Source: Chloroflexota bacterium
GTDB taxonomy: Bacteria > Chloroflexota > Limnocylindria > Limnocylindrales > CSP1-4
DNA length: 5,760 bases
Assembly (NCBI GenBank): GCA_021802185.1
Contig: JAKAAV010000168.1
Span: 1 to 5,760 of the forward strand
Direction: 5' to 3'
The notes beneath the pieces are model-generated. The model did not search any database, was not told the DNA's origin, and worked only from the letters and a program-made list of their open reading frames with translations. Of this stretch, positions 4,645-5,760 are shown one piece after another. Position 1 is the first letter of the stretch. Each line of letters starts with the position of its first letter. The position numbers were made by a program, and so were the translations under genes.

Positions 4645-5760
4645 ATGTTCCAGCGATCCGTGCTCCCGGGCGGGCTGCGCGTCATCACGGTGCAGCTGCC
4701 GACCGCACGATCCTTCTCCGCCGTCGCCTACGTCCGCGCAGGATCCCGCATGGAATCCCGTGCCGAGTCGGGCATGGCGCACTTCATGGAGCACCTGACG
4801 TTCAAGGGCACGACGACGTGGCCGACGACGCGGGCGGTCTCCGAGGCGATCGAGGGTATCGGCGGGACCAGCAACGCGGCCACCGACCGTGAATCGACCA
4901 CGTACTGGGCCCGCGTCCCATCCCGGCACGCCGGGCTCGCGATGCAGATGCTCGGCGAGCTCGTGACGCAGCCGCTGCTCCGTGAGGAGGACGTCGCGCA
5001 CGAGCGGACGGTCGTCGTCGAGGAGATCCGGTCGTACCGCGACGACCCCGGCGAGTACGTGTTCAACCTGCTGGACCTCGCGATGTTCGGCGACACGCCG
5101 CTCGGCTGGGAGATCGCCGGCGACGAGGAGAGCGTCGCGTCGCTCACCGCTCCCGCGCTGCGCGGCTTCTGGGAGCGCTGGTACCAGCCGTCGAACGTCG
5201 TGATCGCGGCCGCGGGCGATCTCGGGCACGAGGCGATCTGCGAGATGGCCGCGGCGGCCTTCGGCACGGATCGCGCCGCCGCGCCCCCCGGCTCCCGGTT
5301 CGAGGCGGCGCCACCCATCCCGGCCGCGGATCGCGTCCGGCTCGTGAACCGTCCGGGATCGCAGGCGCACCTCTGCGTGGCCGTCCCCGGCCTGCGGCGC
5401 GACGACCCCGACCAATGGGCGCTCGAGCTCCTCGACACCGTGCTCGGCGAGGGCATGAGCAGCCGCCTGTTCCTCCACCTCCGCGAGGAGGAGGGACTCG
5501 CGTACGACGTGCACTCGTTCATCACCGACTACGCCGACACGGGGATGTTCGGCGTCTACGCCGGGGTCGACCCGCGTCAGCTCTCGCGCGCGCTCGACGG
5601 GATCCTGGGCGAGCTCCGGGAGGTTTGCGATCACCGCGTGCCCGGCGACGAGCTCGCCCGGGCGAAGGCGTACGCCTGCGGGCGGCTCGAGCTGCGGCTG
5701 GAGGAGGGCCGGAACCTCGCCTCCTGGCTCGGCGCGCAGGAGGCGCTCCACGAGCGGACC
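4645..5760 (+). CDS. M16 family zinc peptidase (pitrilysin / processing-peptidase-like), C-terminus off the right edge
   Basis: A metallopeptidase of the M16 clan. Its bacterial relatives of about 410-430 residues form clamshell dimers that degrade or process short peptides (family knowledge). Seen in 372 residues: an N-terminal LPGGLRVITVQLP strand; GSRMESRAESGMAHFMEHLTFKGT with the inverted zinc motif HxxEH (H46, E49, H50); and the distal Glu in VVVEEI (E126 or E127), 75-76 residues further on as the family requires. The first domain continues with NAATDRESTTYWARVP, FWERWYQPSNVVIAAAGDL. The second domain has GEGMSSRLFLHLREEEGLAYDVHSF, matching the conserved MSSRLF...REK.GLAY block. With the zinc and catalytic residues present it should be active, not a non-catalytic subunit. 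No signal peptide, so cytosolic. The ATG start fits the family's N-terminus and the -10 element 7 nt upstream. About 40-60 residues are missing beyond the edge. The exact substrate cannot be told. Confidence 0.96.
   Translation, partial: MFQRSVLPGGLRVITVQLPTARSFSAVAYVRAGSRMESRAESGMAHFMEHLTFKGTTTWPTTRAVSEAIEGIGGTSNAATDRESTTYWARVPSRHAGLAMQMLGELVTQPLLREEDVAHERTVVVEEIRSYRDDPGEYVFNLLDLAMFGDTPLGWEIAGDEESVASLTAPALRGFWERWYQPSNVVIAAAGDLGHEAICEMAAAAFGTDRAAAPPGSRFEAAPPIPAADRVRLVNRPGSQAHLCVAVPGLRRDDPDQWALELLDTVLGEGMSSRLFLHLREEEGLAYDVHSFITDYADTGMFGVYAGVDPRQLSRALDGILGELREVCDHRVPGDELARAKAYACGRLELRLEEGRNLASWLGAQEALHERT

Noticed and set aside
4561..5751. A 396-codon open frame on the minus strand opposite the M16 peptidase
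   Set aside because: It mirrors the peptidase gene, whose zinc motif and conserved blocks prove the plus strand; the antisense product has no family features.

Overview
This window is very GC-rich bacterial DNA with dense coding and strongly G/C-biased third codon positions. It holds five well-defined genes and one gene I cannot name. The cofactor gene order, the CoaBC active-site variant and the promoter style suggest a high-GC Chloroflexota (for example a Limnocylindria-like lineage) or a related actinobacterial-type organism. That placement is an inference; no ribosomal marker is present.

Left part, minus strand (3695 down to 1): a compact coenzyme A operon read right to left. The order is coaX (type III pantothenate kinase), coaBC (phosphopantothenoylcysteine synthetase/decarboxylase), panB (ketopantoate hydroxymethyltransferase) and panC (pantothenate synthetase, cut by the left edge). 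coaX/coaBC and coaBC/panB each overlap by 4 nt (ATGA). panB and panC are separated by 3 nt and lie in the same reading frame. PanB and PanC make pantothenate, CoaX phosphorylates it, and CoaBC adds cysteine and decarboxylates to 4'-phosphopantetheine. One transcript therefore covers most of the route to CoA; the aspartate decarboxylase and the last two CoA enzymes are not visible here.

Middle (3696-3991): a 296-nt divergent intergenic region rich in structure. It has a 19-bp tandem repeat of about 4.5 copies, a 14-bp interrupted inverted repeat, a 13-bp direct repeat, and putative promoters for both directions.

Right part, plus strand: a 152-codon gene for an unrecognised soluble protein (3992-4450), a 194-nt gap, then the first 372 codons of an M16 (pitrilysin/MPP-like) zinc peptidase running off the right edge.

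A TAYCAT hexamer lies upstream of all three genes that begin after an intergenic gap. For coaX and the peptidase it sits exactly 7 nt before the ATG, as expected for leaderless transcripts. The unnamed gene has the same hexamer further upstream, plus a good Shine-Dalgarno. I see no mobile element, CRISPR array, tRNA, rRNA or clear new multi-gene system. The most unusual material is the divergent intergenic region, the unnamed gene, and the substituted catalytic positions in CoaBC and PanB.
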